In this document: in pieces, positions 1-6,772 of the stretch
Position numbering within the stretch: the stretch's first letter is position 1
How the letters are laid out: each line of letters starts with the position of its first letter
Notes under the pieces: generated by a model
What the model was told of the DNA's origin: nothing
The model's database searches: none
The model's input: only the letters and a program-made list of their open reading frames with translations
Program-made: the position numbers and the translations under genes
NCBI GenBank assembly: GCA_964465665.1
Contig: CAYXKM010000332.1
Location: 1-6,835 of the forward strand
Reading direction: 5' to 3'
Length of the DNA stretch: 6,835 bases
Origin: JAKEGN01 sp964465665
Lineage (GTDB): Bacteria > Pseudomonadota > Gammaproteobacteria > Steroidobacterales > Woeseiaceae

Positions 1-1
1 C

Positions 2-1507
2 CTCGCCGGTGGCCGGTGGTTCGGCGATGCGAGACTGCGCAACGATATCCTGGACCCGTTGCACGGAGGGCAGTTTCTCAGTGTGCCGGACACCAGCAAT
101 CACGCTGTATTCATCGATGGCCTCAAAAGCTGCGGCAAATCCGGCCTGCACAATCCGCATCGCCGGCCCGAGCGTTACCTGATGCTGGGGCAGGTTTGCG
201 CAAGAGCGGCAACGTTGCTGGCAGACCCGGCAGTCGAGGATTACTTCACGCGCCTCATTCAGCGTGTCATGCCGAAGAGCTGGAACCAGAGTCGCGGCGA
301 AGTCGTGGTCACGCGTGTGTTCCTCGAAAACTTTGCCGGCGACGGCGTGCGTTTCCTTGGGCGCGGTTTTTCCAACCCCGGCGATCACGCCGGCCAAGAA
401 TCGCGCGGTTACCGCTGGCCTTTCGGTCCGGTGGTGGTGATCGCCCCGTTCAATTTCCCGCTCGAGATCCCTGCCCTCCAGGCGCTCGGCGCCCTGTTCA
501 TGGGCAATCGCCCGCTGGTGAAAGTGGACTCCAAGGTCAGCGTCGTATTCGAGCAGTTCCTGCGGCTCCTGATTCACTGCGGTTTGCCCGCCGGCGACAT
601 CGACCTGATTCATTGCCGCGGATCTGCGATGGGTCGACTGATCGAGACCGCCAGGGCACACATCCGGCTGGTGCAGTTCACCGGCTCGAGCCAGGTCGCA
701 GAGAAAATCGCTTCGCTCATGAACGGTGCCGTGCGTCTGGAGGACGCCGGCTTCGACTGGAAAATCATCGGCCCCGATTACCAGCCGGAGTGGCTCGAAT
801 ACGTCGCCTGGCAATGTGACCAGGATGCGTATAACGCCTCGGGCCAGAAATGTTCCGCGCAAAGCCTGCTGTTCGTACACGACCACTGGGCCGACGCACT
901 GCTGCCGAAACTGACTGACTTCGCCGGCAAGCGGCGGCTGGACAACCTGACGCTGGGGCCAGTGCTGAGCTGGACCAATGCGCGGATTCAGGCCCATATC
1001 AACGGGTTGCTGGCGATCAAGGGCGCGAAACTGTTGTTCGGCGGCAAGCCGCTGACCGGGCATTCCATTCCGGACTGTTACGGCGCATTCGAAGCGAGTG
1101 CCGTCGAGGTGCCGCTGAAAGCTCTGGCCGGGGATCATTTCAAGGCGGTTACGACGGAGCTGTTCGGGCCGTTCCAGGTGATCGTACGCTATGCCGACGA
1201 GGATATGGATGCAGTGCTCGGTGTGCTGGAACGCATCACGCAACACCTGACTGCTGCCGTGGTCAGCGCCGACATCCTGTTCCAGAACCGGGTACTCGGT
1301 GCCACGGTGAATGGCACTACGTATTGCGGCATGCGTGCGCGTACCACCGGCGCGCCGCAAAACCACTGGTTCGGCCCATGCGGCGATCCGCGCGCGGCCG
1401 GCATCGGCACGCCCGAGGCTATCATCAACACCTGGAGCGGCCACCGCGAAATCATTTTCGACCAGGGCCCGTTGCCGCCGCGATGGGCCGCGCCGGCGCC
1501 CGGCTGA
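2..1507 (+). CDS. ALDH12-type delta-1-pyrroline-5-carboxylate dehydrogenase (5'-partial)
   Basis: NAD-dependent aldehyde dehydrogenase. From the family it should oxidise glutamate gamma-semialdehyde / pyrroline-5-carboxylate to glutamate, the last step of proline (and ornithine/arginine) catabolism, in the cytoplasm. The frame is open to the left edge with 501 visible residues. The first of these (GRWFGDARLRN then ILDPLHGGQF) still look like the family's N-terminus, so only a short stretch is missing and the TTG at 59 is not the real start. Counting from the codon at 2, the catalytic set is present: Asn151 in APFNFP, Glu247 in LEDAGFDWK, nucleophile Cys284 in SGQKCSAQS, and FTGS at 226-229. 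The segments RLIQRVMPKSW, KVDSKVSVV, CDQDAY, NGTTY, RTTGAPQNHWFGP and GIGTPEAI match the plant ALDH12 group as I remember it, much better than bacterial PutA/RocA enzymes. The C-terminus is complete (HREIIFDQGP, then stop). It is the first visible gene of a four-gene operon. The substrate is inferred from the family; the superfamily assignment is very secure. Confidence 0.9.
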   Translation, partial: LAGGRWFGDARLRNDILDPLHGGQFLSVPDTSNHAVFIDGLKSCGKSGLHNPHRRPERYLMLGQVCARAATLLADPAVEDYFTRLIQRVMPKSWNQSRGEVVVTRVFLENFAGDGVRFLGRGFSNPGDHAGQESRGYRWPFGPVVVIAPFNFPLEIPALQALGALFMGNRPLVKVDSKVSVVFEQFLRLLIHCGLPAGDIDLIHCRGSAMGRLIETARAHIRLVQFTGSSQVAEKIASLMNGAVRLEDAGFDWKIIGPDYQPEWLEYVAWQCDQDAYNASGQKCSAQSLLFVHDHWADALLPKLTDFAGKRRLDNLTLGPVLSWTNARIQAHINGLLAIKGAKLLFGGKPLTGHSIPDCYGAFEASAVEVPLKALAGDHFKAVTTELFGPFQVIVRYADEDMDAVLGVLERITQHLTAAVVSADILFQNRVLGATVNGTTYCGMRARTTGAPQNHWFGPCGDPRAAGIGTPEAIINTWSGHREIIFDQGPLPPRWAAPAPG

Positions 1508-1524
1508 GACACAAGCCGCAGCGC

Positions 1525-2676
1525 ATGGACAGCAAACTGCCCGACGTCGGCACGACGATCTTCACCGTGATGTCGCAACTCGCCAACGAATGCGGGGCCA
1601 TCAACCTGTCGCAGGGCTTTCCGAGTTTTGACCCGCCGCAACGGCTGCGCGACCTGATCACGCATTACCTCAACTCGGGCGCCAATCAATACGCGCCGAT
1701 GCAGGGCGTACCATCACTCAGGAATGCAGTGGCCGAAAAATGCAGGGCGCTCTATGGCCGATCCGTCGACCCGGACACGGACATCACGATCTGCACCGGT
1801 GCCACCGAAGGTCTGTTCAGTGCGATCCAGGCGATCGTCCGCCCCGGTGACGAAGCCATAGTGTTCGACCCGGCCTACGATTCGTATGCGCCCGCGGTGC
1901 ACCTGGCCGGCGGCAGCACCGTTCACGTCCCGCTGCATGTGTCGCACGCAGGCGGCGATTATGAGATCGATTGGGACCGCCTCGAGGATGCCATCGGAAA
2001 GCGTACTCGATTGATTATATTGAATTTTCCACACAATCCCAGCGGCGCCAACCTGGCCCCTGGCGACCTCGATACACTCGCGGGCCTGGTCCGGGACACC
2101 GGCATCTACCTGCTGTCCGATGAAGTCTACGAACACATCGTGTTCGACGGCGCCCTGCACCAGAGCCTGTTGCGGCACGATGAGTTATGGCCGCGCAGCT
2201 TCGTCATCTCGTCGTTCGGCAAGACCTACCATGCAACCGGCTGGAAGGTGGGTTACTGCATCGCCCCGCCGGCACTGACCGCCGAGTTTCGCAAAGTGCA
2301 CCAGTTCACCTGTTTCGCGGTCGTTACCCCGATTCAGCTCGCACTTGCCGATTACATGCGGGAAACACCGCAGCACTATGCCGAGCTGCCGGCGTTCTAC
2401 CAGGAAAAGCGTGACCGCTTCTGCTCACTGGTCAAGGACTCGCGCTTCACGTTTCGTCCGGCCCAGGGCACTTTTTTTCAATTACTCGATTACTCGGAGA
2501 TCACGCAGGAAGCCGACATGAGCTATGCGAAGCGCCTGACCCGGGAGATCGGGGTAGCGTCGATCCCGGTTTCGGTCTTTTGCGAGCAACCGCCGCCGGA
2601 TTTCAAACTGCGTTTCTGTTTTGCGAAAGGTGATGACATGCTCGAGCAGGCAGCGGAGAAACTATGCAGACTTTGA
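1525..2676 (+). CDS. ybdL: YbdL-like PLP aminotransferase (methionine/glutamine transaminase type)
   Basis: Fold-type I, class I/II aminotransferase of 383 residues, about the size of E. coli YbdL. It should move the amino group of methionine, glutamine or aromatic amino acids to a 2-oxo acid; relatives are methionine aminotransferases and kynurenine/glutamine transaminase K enzymes. The N-terminal SKLPDVGTTIFTVMSQLA and INLSQGFPSFD, then GANQYAPMQGVP, are typical of this subgroup. PLP-site residues are visible: Asn171 in PHNPSG, Asp199 and Tyr202 in SDEVYEH, Schiff-base Lys233 in SSFGKTYHATGWK, and carboxylate-binding Arg363 in LRFCFAK. The ATG at 1525 puts the conserved SKLP motif at residue 3. 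An in-frame ATG at 1483 would add 14 residues inside the upstream gene. Neither has a clear Shine-Dalgarno, so the start is probable only. It lies 17 nt after the dehydrogenase stop and overlaps the omega-amidase gene by 13 nt. The family is sure; the preferred amino donor is not. Confidence 0.93.
   Translation: MDSKLPDVGTTIFTVMSQLANECGAINLSQGFPSFDPPQRLRDLITHYLNSGANQYAPMQGVPSLRNAVAEKCRALYGRSVDPDTDITICTGATEGLFSAIQAIVRPGDEAIVFDPAYDSYAPAVHLAGGSTVHVPLHVSHAGGDYEIDWDRLEDAIGKRTRLIILNFPHNPSGANLAPGDLDTLAGLVRDTGIYLLSDEVYEHIVFDGALHQSLLRHDELWPRSFVISSFGKTYHATGWKVGYCIAPPALTAEFRKVHQFTCFAVVTPIQLALADYMRETPQHYAELPAFYQEKRDRFCSLVKDSRFTFRPAQGTFFQLLDYSEITQEADMSYAKRLTREIGVASIPVSVFCEQPPPDFKLRFCFAKGDDMLEQAAEKLCRL
2655..2658 (+). 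promoter_or_regulatory. Ribosome binding site for the omega-amidase gene
   Basis: GGAG lies five bases before the ATG at 2664, inside the last codons of the aminotransferase gene. It fixes the amidase start and supports translation from one polycistronic message. Confidence 0.7.
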
Positions 2677-3458
2677 CGGTGAGTATCGTGCAGGCGGACC
2701 TCGCGTGGCACGATGCAAAACGCAATCTTGCGCAGTTTCGCGCTGCGATCGATTCGATCGAACAGAAAACCGACCTGGTCGTTCTGCCGGAGATGTTCAC
2801 CACTGGCTTTACCATGGAGGCGGCGGACCATGCGGAAACGATGCAGGGGGCGGCTCTTGAGGAAATGGCAACGTGGGCCAAGGCCCGCGACGCGGCAGTT
2901 TGCGGCAGCCTGATCATCGAGGATGAAGGCCGGTACTTCAACCGATTCGTTTTGGTACGCCCGGACGGCAAGGTCGACTGTTACGACAAACGACATCGTT
3001 TTCGCCTGGCCGGCGAAGTCGAACACTATTCTGCCGGAAGCGAGCAAAAGATCATCGAATGGCGCGGCTGGCGCCTGTGCCCGATGGTCTGTTACGACCT
3101 TCGCTTCCCGGTGTGGAGCCGCAATCGCCCGGATCTCGATTACGACCTGCTGCTGTATGTCGCCAACTGGCCGAGCCGCCGCCACCTTGCCTGGCAGACC
3201 TTGCTCAGGGCACGCGCCATCGAAAACCTGAGTTACGTCGCCGGTGTCAATCGCACCGGTACGGACGGTAATAACCTGCCCTATAGTGGCGGCAGCGCGA
3301 TCATTGATTATCTCGGCCAGGATCTTGCCGATCTCGGCGACCGCACGGGGATCGCAACCGCTAGCCTCGACAAAGCTGCACTTCGAACTTTTCGCGAGAA
3401 ATTTCCGTTTCATGTCGATGCCGACTCGTTTTCCATCCCGCAGGAAAGCGCGCCTTGA
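2664..3458 (+). CDS. yafV: Omega-amidase, nitrilase superfamily (YafV/MtnU-like)
   Basis: Carbon-nitrogen hydrolase of 264 residues, about the length of E. coli YafV. Omega-amidases hydrolyse 2-oxoglutaramate (the product left when glutamine donates its amino group) and 2-oxosuccinamate to 2-oxoglutarate or oxaloacetate plus ammonia. The nitrilase catalytic triad is complete: Glu43 in LPEMFTTGF, Lys109 in YDKRHRFR and Cys143 in VCYDLRFPVWSRN. Further family signatures are EWRGWRL (132-138), YVANWP, RAIENLSYVAGVNRTGTDGN and REKFPFHVDAD near the C-terminus. The ATG has a GGAG ribosome binding site and overlaps the aminotransferase gene by 13 nt. The stop overlaps the permease start (TTGA). The pairing with a glutamine-using aminotransferase fits the known logic that the amidase removes the transamination product and makes the reaction irreversible. 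No signal peptide; cytoplasmic. High confidence; in vivo substrate inferred from family and context. Confidence 0.94.
   Translation: MQTLTVSIVQADLAWHDAKRNLAQFRAAIDSIEQKTDLVVLPEMFTTGFTMEAADHAETMQGAALEEMATWAKARDAAVCGSLIIEDEGRYFNRFVLVRPDGKVDCYDKRHRFRLAGEVEHYSAGSEQKIIEWRGWRLCPMVCYDLRFPVWSRNRPDLDYDLLLYVANWPSRRHLAWQTLLRARAIENLSYVAGVNRTGTDGNNLPYSGGSAIIDYLGQDLADLGDRTGIATASLDKAALRTFREKFPFHVDADSFSIPQESAP
3442..3446 (+). promoter_or_regulatory. Ribosome binding site for the permease TTG start
   Basis: AGGAA lies eight bases before the TTG at 3455 and is within the end of the amidase gene. It supports the non-ATG start. The next in-frame ATG (residue 19) would fall inside the first membrane segment. Confidence 0.55.
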
Positions 3459-4768
3459 GCAGCACGAAATTTCGCCACACGACCGTGATTGCGGTCGTTA
3501 TCGCGAACATGGTCGGCACGGGCGTATTCACCAGCCTGGGTTTTCAGTTGCAGGACATCCAGTCGGGCTTCGTCATCCTGATGTTGTGGGCCGTCGGCGG
3601 CATCGCCGCCGTTTGCGGCGCCCTGACCTACGCGGAGCTCGGTGCGGCTTTGCCCCGCTCTGGCGGCGAGTACAACTTTTTGTCGCGCATCTATCACCCG
3701 GCGATAGGATTCGTGTCCGGCTGGGTCTCGGCAACGATTGGATTTGCCGGACCGACGGCGCTGGCGGCCATCACTTTCGCTGCCTATGGCACCTCGGCAT
3801 GGGCGAGCGACACACCCGACTGGCTCGAGAAAGTTCTCGCCGTCGGCCTGGTCGCGTTGCTGACGGTCGTGCACGGCGGAAGCCGACGTAACAGCGGAAC
3901 GCTGCAGGTCCTGTTCACCATCCTGAAAGTCGGTGTCATCGTGGTTTTTTGCGTCGCTGCATTGCTGTTCGCCGATGCCGACCAGCCGATGCAATTCCTG
4001 CCCTCCGCCGGTGACGGCGCCCTGCTGACCAGCGCGGCCTTTGCGGTTTCCCTGATTTACGTCAGCTATGCGTATACCGGCTGGAACGCGGCAACGTATC
4101 TCAGCAGTGAACTGGAGAATCCTCAGAAATCATTGCCAGGAATCCTGCTCACGGGAACGCTCGTGGTGATGGTCCTGTACGTGTCGCTGAATTTCGTATT
4201 CCTGAGCGTCGCTCCGGTCGATGACATGGCAGGCCAGGTGGAAGTCGGATTCATCGCTGCACGATCCGCTTTCGGCGAACTGGGCGGGCGCCTGACCGGT
4301 CTGGTGATGGCGTTGCTGCTGGTATCGACTGTCAGCGCGATGACGATCGCCGGACCGCGAGTCCTGCAGGTCATCGGCGAGGACTTCAGGGCATTGCGAT
4401 TCCTTTCACGACAGAACAGCGATGGCATACCGACGACGGCAATCTATTTTCAGTCGGCCCTGACCATCGTTTTCATCCTGACCTCGAGTTTCGAATCGAT
4501 CCTCGTGTTCGCCGGCTTCACCTTGGCGCTGAACAGCCTGGCCACCGTGCTCGGTGTGTTCGTATTACGTTTCCGGCAACCGGACCTGCCACGCCCCTAC
4601 AGGACCTTTCTCTATCCGTTGACGCCACTCGTGTACCTCGCGCTGACCGGCTGGACGCTGACCTTTGTCCTGTTGAACAAGCCGACGGAGGGTTTGTTCG
4701 GGCTCGGCATCATTGCCGCAGGACTGGCCTTCTACTTCGTGTCGGAGCGGCGCAGCCGGGCGGTCTGA
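3455..4768 (+). CDS. APC-superfamily amino acid permease
   Basis: Inner-membrane amino acid transporter of the amino acid-polyamine-organocation superfamily, 437 residues. I count about twelve hydrophobic segments, the usual number. Segment 1 carries the glycine-rich break VGTGVF (20-25) that binds the substrate backbone in this fold. The loop after segment 2 has the family motif YAELGAALPRSGGEYNF (59-75). The loop before segment 7 has SSELENPQKSLPG, and segment 8 ends in AGPRVLQ; both are usual in APC permeases. Translation probably starts at TTG 3455, whose last two bases overlap the TGA stop of the amidase gene, with AGGAA upstream. This suggests re-initiation by ribosomes finishing the amidase. 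It closes the operon and probably feeds it amino acids, but the sequence does not tell which (methionine, glutamine, proline and others are possible) nor whether it is a symporter or an exchanger. Family sure, substrate unknown. Confidence 0.92.
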   Translation: MSSTKFRHTTVIAVVIANMVGTGVFTSLGFQLQDIQSGFVILMLWAVGGIAAVCGALTYAELGAALPRSGGEYNFLSRIYHPAIGFVSGWVSATIGFAGPTALAAITFAAYGTSAWASDTPDWLEKVLAVGLVALLTVVHGGSRRNSGTLQVLFTILKVGVIVVFCVAALLFADADQPMQFLPSAGDGALLTSAAFAVSLIYVSYAYTGWNAATYLSSELENPQKSLPGILLTGTLVVMVLYVSLNFVFLSVAPVDDMAGQVEVGFIAARSAFGELGGRLTGLVMALLLVSTVSAMTIAGPRVLQVIGEDFRALRFLSRQNSDGIPTTAIYFQSALTIVFILTSSFESILVFAGFTLALNSLATVLGVFVLRFRQPDLPRPYRTFLYPLTPLVYLALTGWTLTFVLLNKPTEGLFGLGIIAAGLAFYFVSERRSRAV

Positions 4769-4810
4769 CGCGGATTACCGGCGCGAAATACTGCAGCAAT
4801 CATTACTACA

Positions 4811-5755
4811 CTATTGAGGCCCCGGGCTACGGTCGGCTGGTTCGCCTTTCGGCCCAACGTGCAGGCTGACGAGTATCGTTGTCGTCAGAATCGCAATAAT
4901 GATGCCTACTGAAACCAGTGGCGGTACCGGGAACCAGTCGTGCGTCACCAGTTTGAATGCCGCGAATGCAAGTACGCCGGCGATGCCGTAATGCAGATAG
5001 CGGACTTTCTCCAGTGACGCGATCAGCACTACGTAAAGCGACCGCAATCCGAGGATGGCAAATGCGTTCGAGCTGTAAACGAGGAATTCGCGGCGAGTGA
5101 CGGACAGGGCTGCCGGCACCGAGTCTATGGCAAACACGATATCGCTCAATTCGAGACCAATAATGGCGACCAGCAACGGAGTGATGAGCAGTTTGCCGTT
5201 CTCGCGGACAAAAAGTTTCGGACTGGTGCGATCCTGGCTCATCGGCAAATGCCGGGACAGCCACAGGACCAGCCGATTTTCCACGACCTCCTCTTTGGGC
5301 TCACGCAGGGCGCGAAGCGCAGCGATAAGCAGCAACGCACCGAACACGTACTGAATCCACTGCCAACGCTCGAGTGTGGCAACGCCGAGAAAAATGAAAA
5401 GCGCGCGAAACACCAGTGCGCCGACGATGCCCCACAATAACGCCCGGCGTTGGTTGCCGAACGGTATCTGCAACGTCTGGAAGATGATCAGGAAAACAAA
5501 AAGGTTGTCGAGACTCAGGCTCTCTTCGATCAGGTAGGCAGCGAGATATTCCTCGGCCGCATCCCGGCCCATCAGCGCCCAGACGAAAAACGTGAACGAA
5601 AGGCCTGTGGAAATCCACAGTATGCTCCACAGTACGTCCTGTCGTCGGGATCGCCGTAGCTCACCTCGATGGCTGTAGAGGTCTATCGTGAGCAGCACGA
5701 GCAGCGTGGCAGCGAAACCTATCCAGGCCCAGACTGGAATGTCATCCCCGTACAT
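4811..5755 (-). CDS. TerC/Alx-family integral membrane protein (probable metal ion exporter)
   Basis: TerC-family protein of 314 residues with about nine membrane segments. Family members such as E. coli Alx are tied to manganese export, metal homeostasis and alkaline or tellurite stress, and some load metal onto exported enzymes. Both acidic signatures are present: EESLSLDN with Glu77, Glu78, Asp83 and Asn84 in an early helix, and LELSDIVFAIDSVPA with Glu202, Asp205 and Asp211 in a later one. YSSNAFAILGLRSLY follows, also a family hallmark. The soluble loop around 148-190 (ending FVRENGKL) is the usual one. The C-terminus ends in a short polar Pro/Gly tail. The ATG at 5755 gives the normal short N-terminus before the first helix, but no good Shine-Dalgarno precedes it. 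It converges on the permease gene 42 nt away and lies 98 nt downstream of a methyltransferase gene on the same strand. Family sure; the transported ion is inferred. Confusion with terC proper or alx is possible, so no symbol is given. Confidence 0.93.
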   Translation of the reverse strand: MYGDDIPVWAWIGFAATLLVLLTIDLYSHRGELRRSRRQDVLWSILWISTGLSFTFFVWALMGRDAAEEYLAAYLIEESLSLDNLFVFLIIFQTLQIPFGNQRRALLWGIVGALVFRALFIFLGVATLERWQWIQYVFGALLLIAALRALREPKEEVVENRLVLWLSRHLPMSQDRTSPKLFVRENGKLLITPLLVAIIGLELSDIVFAIDSVPAALSVTRREFLVYSSNAFAILGLRSLYVVLIASLEKVRYLHYGIAGVLAFAAFKLVTHDWFPVPPLVSVGIIIAILTTTILVSLHVGPKGEPADRSPGPQ

Positions 5756-5853
5756 GCATAGGAACTACAGTGACAAAGGTCGCGATCATACCTGCACTAT
5801 TGGACTACCGCATCCTGCATTGCGTGCCGCAAAAAAGTTAGGTCCGTACGTCG

Positions 5854-6660
5854 TCAGCCGTTGCGCTTTTGCAGCATCCATACCGCAGTAACCATATTGC
5901 GTTCAAGATACCGGTATTCGTGGGCCTGCTCGTCTGCGTAGGCCAGCAACAACTCTTCAAGTCGCGGGTGCAGTTGCGCGAGCTGCTCCGCGCGCCGTCG
6001 AATGAGCATTCCTTCGGGAACCCCGGCCACGACGTTGTCCTGCTGTGCAAGCACTTCCCGTAAAAGTATGTCGCCCTGGCACTGCAAGCCGCGTACGGTT
6101 TCCTCGTGCGACCGGTAGTTCTCAAAACGCGGGAATGCGTTCGATCCGCCGTCCTTGAGAAAATCATCGTTGACAAGAATGTAGCCGCCCGGCCGCACGA
6201 AGCGTCGCACGATGCCGATCGTTTCATCGAGTGGGCCCAGTACATCGCCCAGGGCGGCAAAAATGGCGATGTCATACGGTTCAACGCTTTCGGCCGCTCG
6301 CAGTATATTTGCTTGCTCGAAAGTGCAGCGATCGGCAACGCCCACCGCCGCCGCACGCTCCTGGCAGATCTTTACAAACGGTTCGAACAGCTCGATGCCG
6401 TGCACCCGAAAGCCGAGTTCCGTTGCGATCGTTATGGCAAGCGCCCCTTTTCCGCAGCCGAGATCGATGACGCGGGTGGACTCCGACAGGACCAGGTCGC
6501 CGAGGACCTCGACAATGAGCGATGCATCGCCGCCGAGCTCGTCAAGATCGGCGAGCAACTCCGGGATGAGTGGCAGGAGCTCGGCTTCGACTTCCAGCGC
6601 GTAGCTGATCATTTCAATGTCGCTGCGCAAGGCAATGCTCACTTCGCCTGCGTGTGGCAT
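5854..6660 (-). CDS. Class I SAM-dependent methyltransferase, substrate unknown
   Basis: Soluble protein of 268 residues with a Rossmann-type methyltransferase core. Motif I, VIDLGCGKG, is at 64-72 and binds S-adenosylmethionine. The acidic end of strand 2 is Glu90 in HGIELF and should hold the ribose. YDIAIFAALGDVLG (129-142) corresponds to the strand 4 region, and PGGYILVNDDFL to strand 5. About 60 residues precede the core and form a Leu/Glu-rich, probably helical, cap. The C-terminal third is also rich in charged helices (RRRAEQLAQLHPRLEELL). I do not recognise a named subfamily; the core resembles small-molecule methyltransferases of the UbiE/cyclopropane synthase type, but that is only fold-level. 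The start is uncertain: ATG 6660 has no clear ribosome binding site, and an in-frame ATG at residue 17 would keep the whole core. It is transcribed away from the right-edge gene, so the 110-nt region beyond 6660 is a divergent promoter region. It may be co-transcribed with the TerC gene. Confidence 0.87.
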   Translation of the reverse strand: MPHAGEVSIALRSDIEMISYALEVEAELLPLIPELLADLDELGGDASLIVEVLGDLVLSESTRVIDLGCGKGALAITIATELGFRVHGIELFEPFVKICQERAAAVGVADRCTFEQANILRAAESVEPYDIAIFAALGDVLGPLDETIGIVRRFVRPGGYILVNDDFLKDGGSNAFPRFENYRSHEETVRGLQCQGDILLREVLAQQDNVVAGVPEGMLIRRRAEQLAQLHPRLEELLLAYADEQAHEYRYLERNMVTAVWMLQKRNG

Positions 6661-6669
6661 CCGGAGGCG

Positions 6670-6698
6670 TGGACGTTAATAAGCGCGCTACCTACAAT
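6670..6698 (+). promoter_or_regulatory. Candidate sigma70 promoter reading right
   Basis: TGGACG (6670-6675, four of six matches to TTGACA) and TACAAT (6693-6698, five of six matches to TATAAT) are separated by 17 bases, the ideal spacing. It lies in the divergent intergenic region and points at the right-edge gene. The expected transcript start is about 6705, so the two palindromes at 6730-6759 would be in the 5' leader. Found by eye only. Confidence 0.4.
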
Positions 6699-6729
6699 CG
6701 GGCGCATGACCTTACATTGTCTTAATAAA

Positions 6730-6759
6730 CTGCCGGCAGGATCAACCCTGCCGGGCAGG
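6730..6759. repeat. Two adjacent GC-rich palindromes that also form one hairpin
   Basis: CTGCCGGCAG (6730-6739) is a perfect 10-bp palindrome. CCTGCCGGGCAGG (6747-6759) is a perfect 6+1+6 palindrome. Together they make an imperfect direct repeat 18 bases apart (CTGCCGG-CAGG and CTGCCGGGCAGG). They can also pair with each other as an 11-bp stem with one bulged G and the loop ATCAAC. On the + strand no T-tract follows, so it is not a rightward terminator. On the - strand the stem is followed by TTTATTAAG, a weak terminator-like tail, but no leftward gene is visible to its right. Position between a candidate promoter and a start codon suits an operator or a leader hairpin. The palindromes are directly visible; the role is unknown. 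Confidence 0.55.
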
Positions 6760-6772
6760 CTCCTCGAAGCAC

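Noticed and set aside
1324..1524. Long N-terminal extension of the aminotransferase from the TTG at 1324
   Set aside because: The extra 67 residues overlap the dehydrogenase C-terminus, are Arg/His-rich shadow sequence, and are absent from YbdL-like proteins.
2523..3413. 296-codon minus-strand frame opposite the omega-amidase gene
   Set aside because: It is fully antisense to a gene with a complete catalytic triad, has no recognisable motif, and is expected by chance in GC-rich DNA.
4769..4810. Terminator between the converging permease and TerC genes
   Set aside because: Only a 4-5 bp stem (CGCGG with CCGGCGCG, one bulge) with no T-tract on either strand.
5785..5790. TATGAT -10 box on the minus strand for the TerC gene
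   Set aside because: The hexamer is good, but no acceptable -35 sits 16-18 bases upstream (ATGCGG at 17). Too weak to list as a promoter.
5831..5836. Run of six T on the minus strand shortly after the methyltransferase stop, possible terminator
   Set aside because: No stable stem could be found just before the run.
5756..5853. Manganese (yybP-ykoY) riboswitch before the TerC-family gene, as found before some alx/TerC genes
   Set aside because: The gap is only 98 nt and I cannot find the conserved GC-rich paired elements of that riboswitch on the minus strand. A covariance-model search would settle it.
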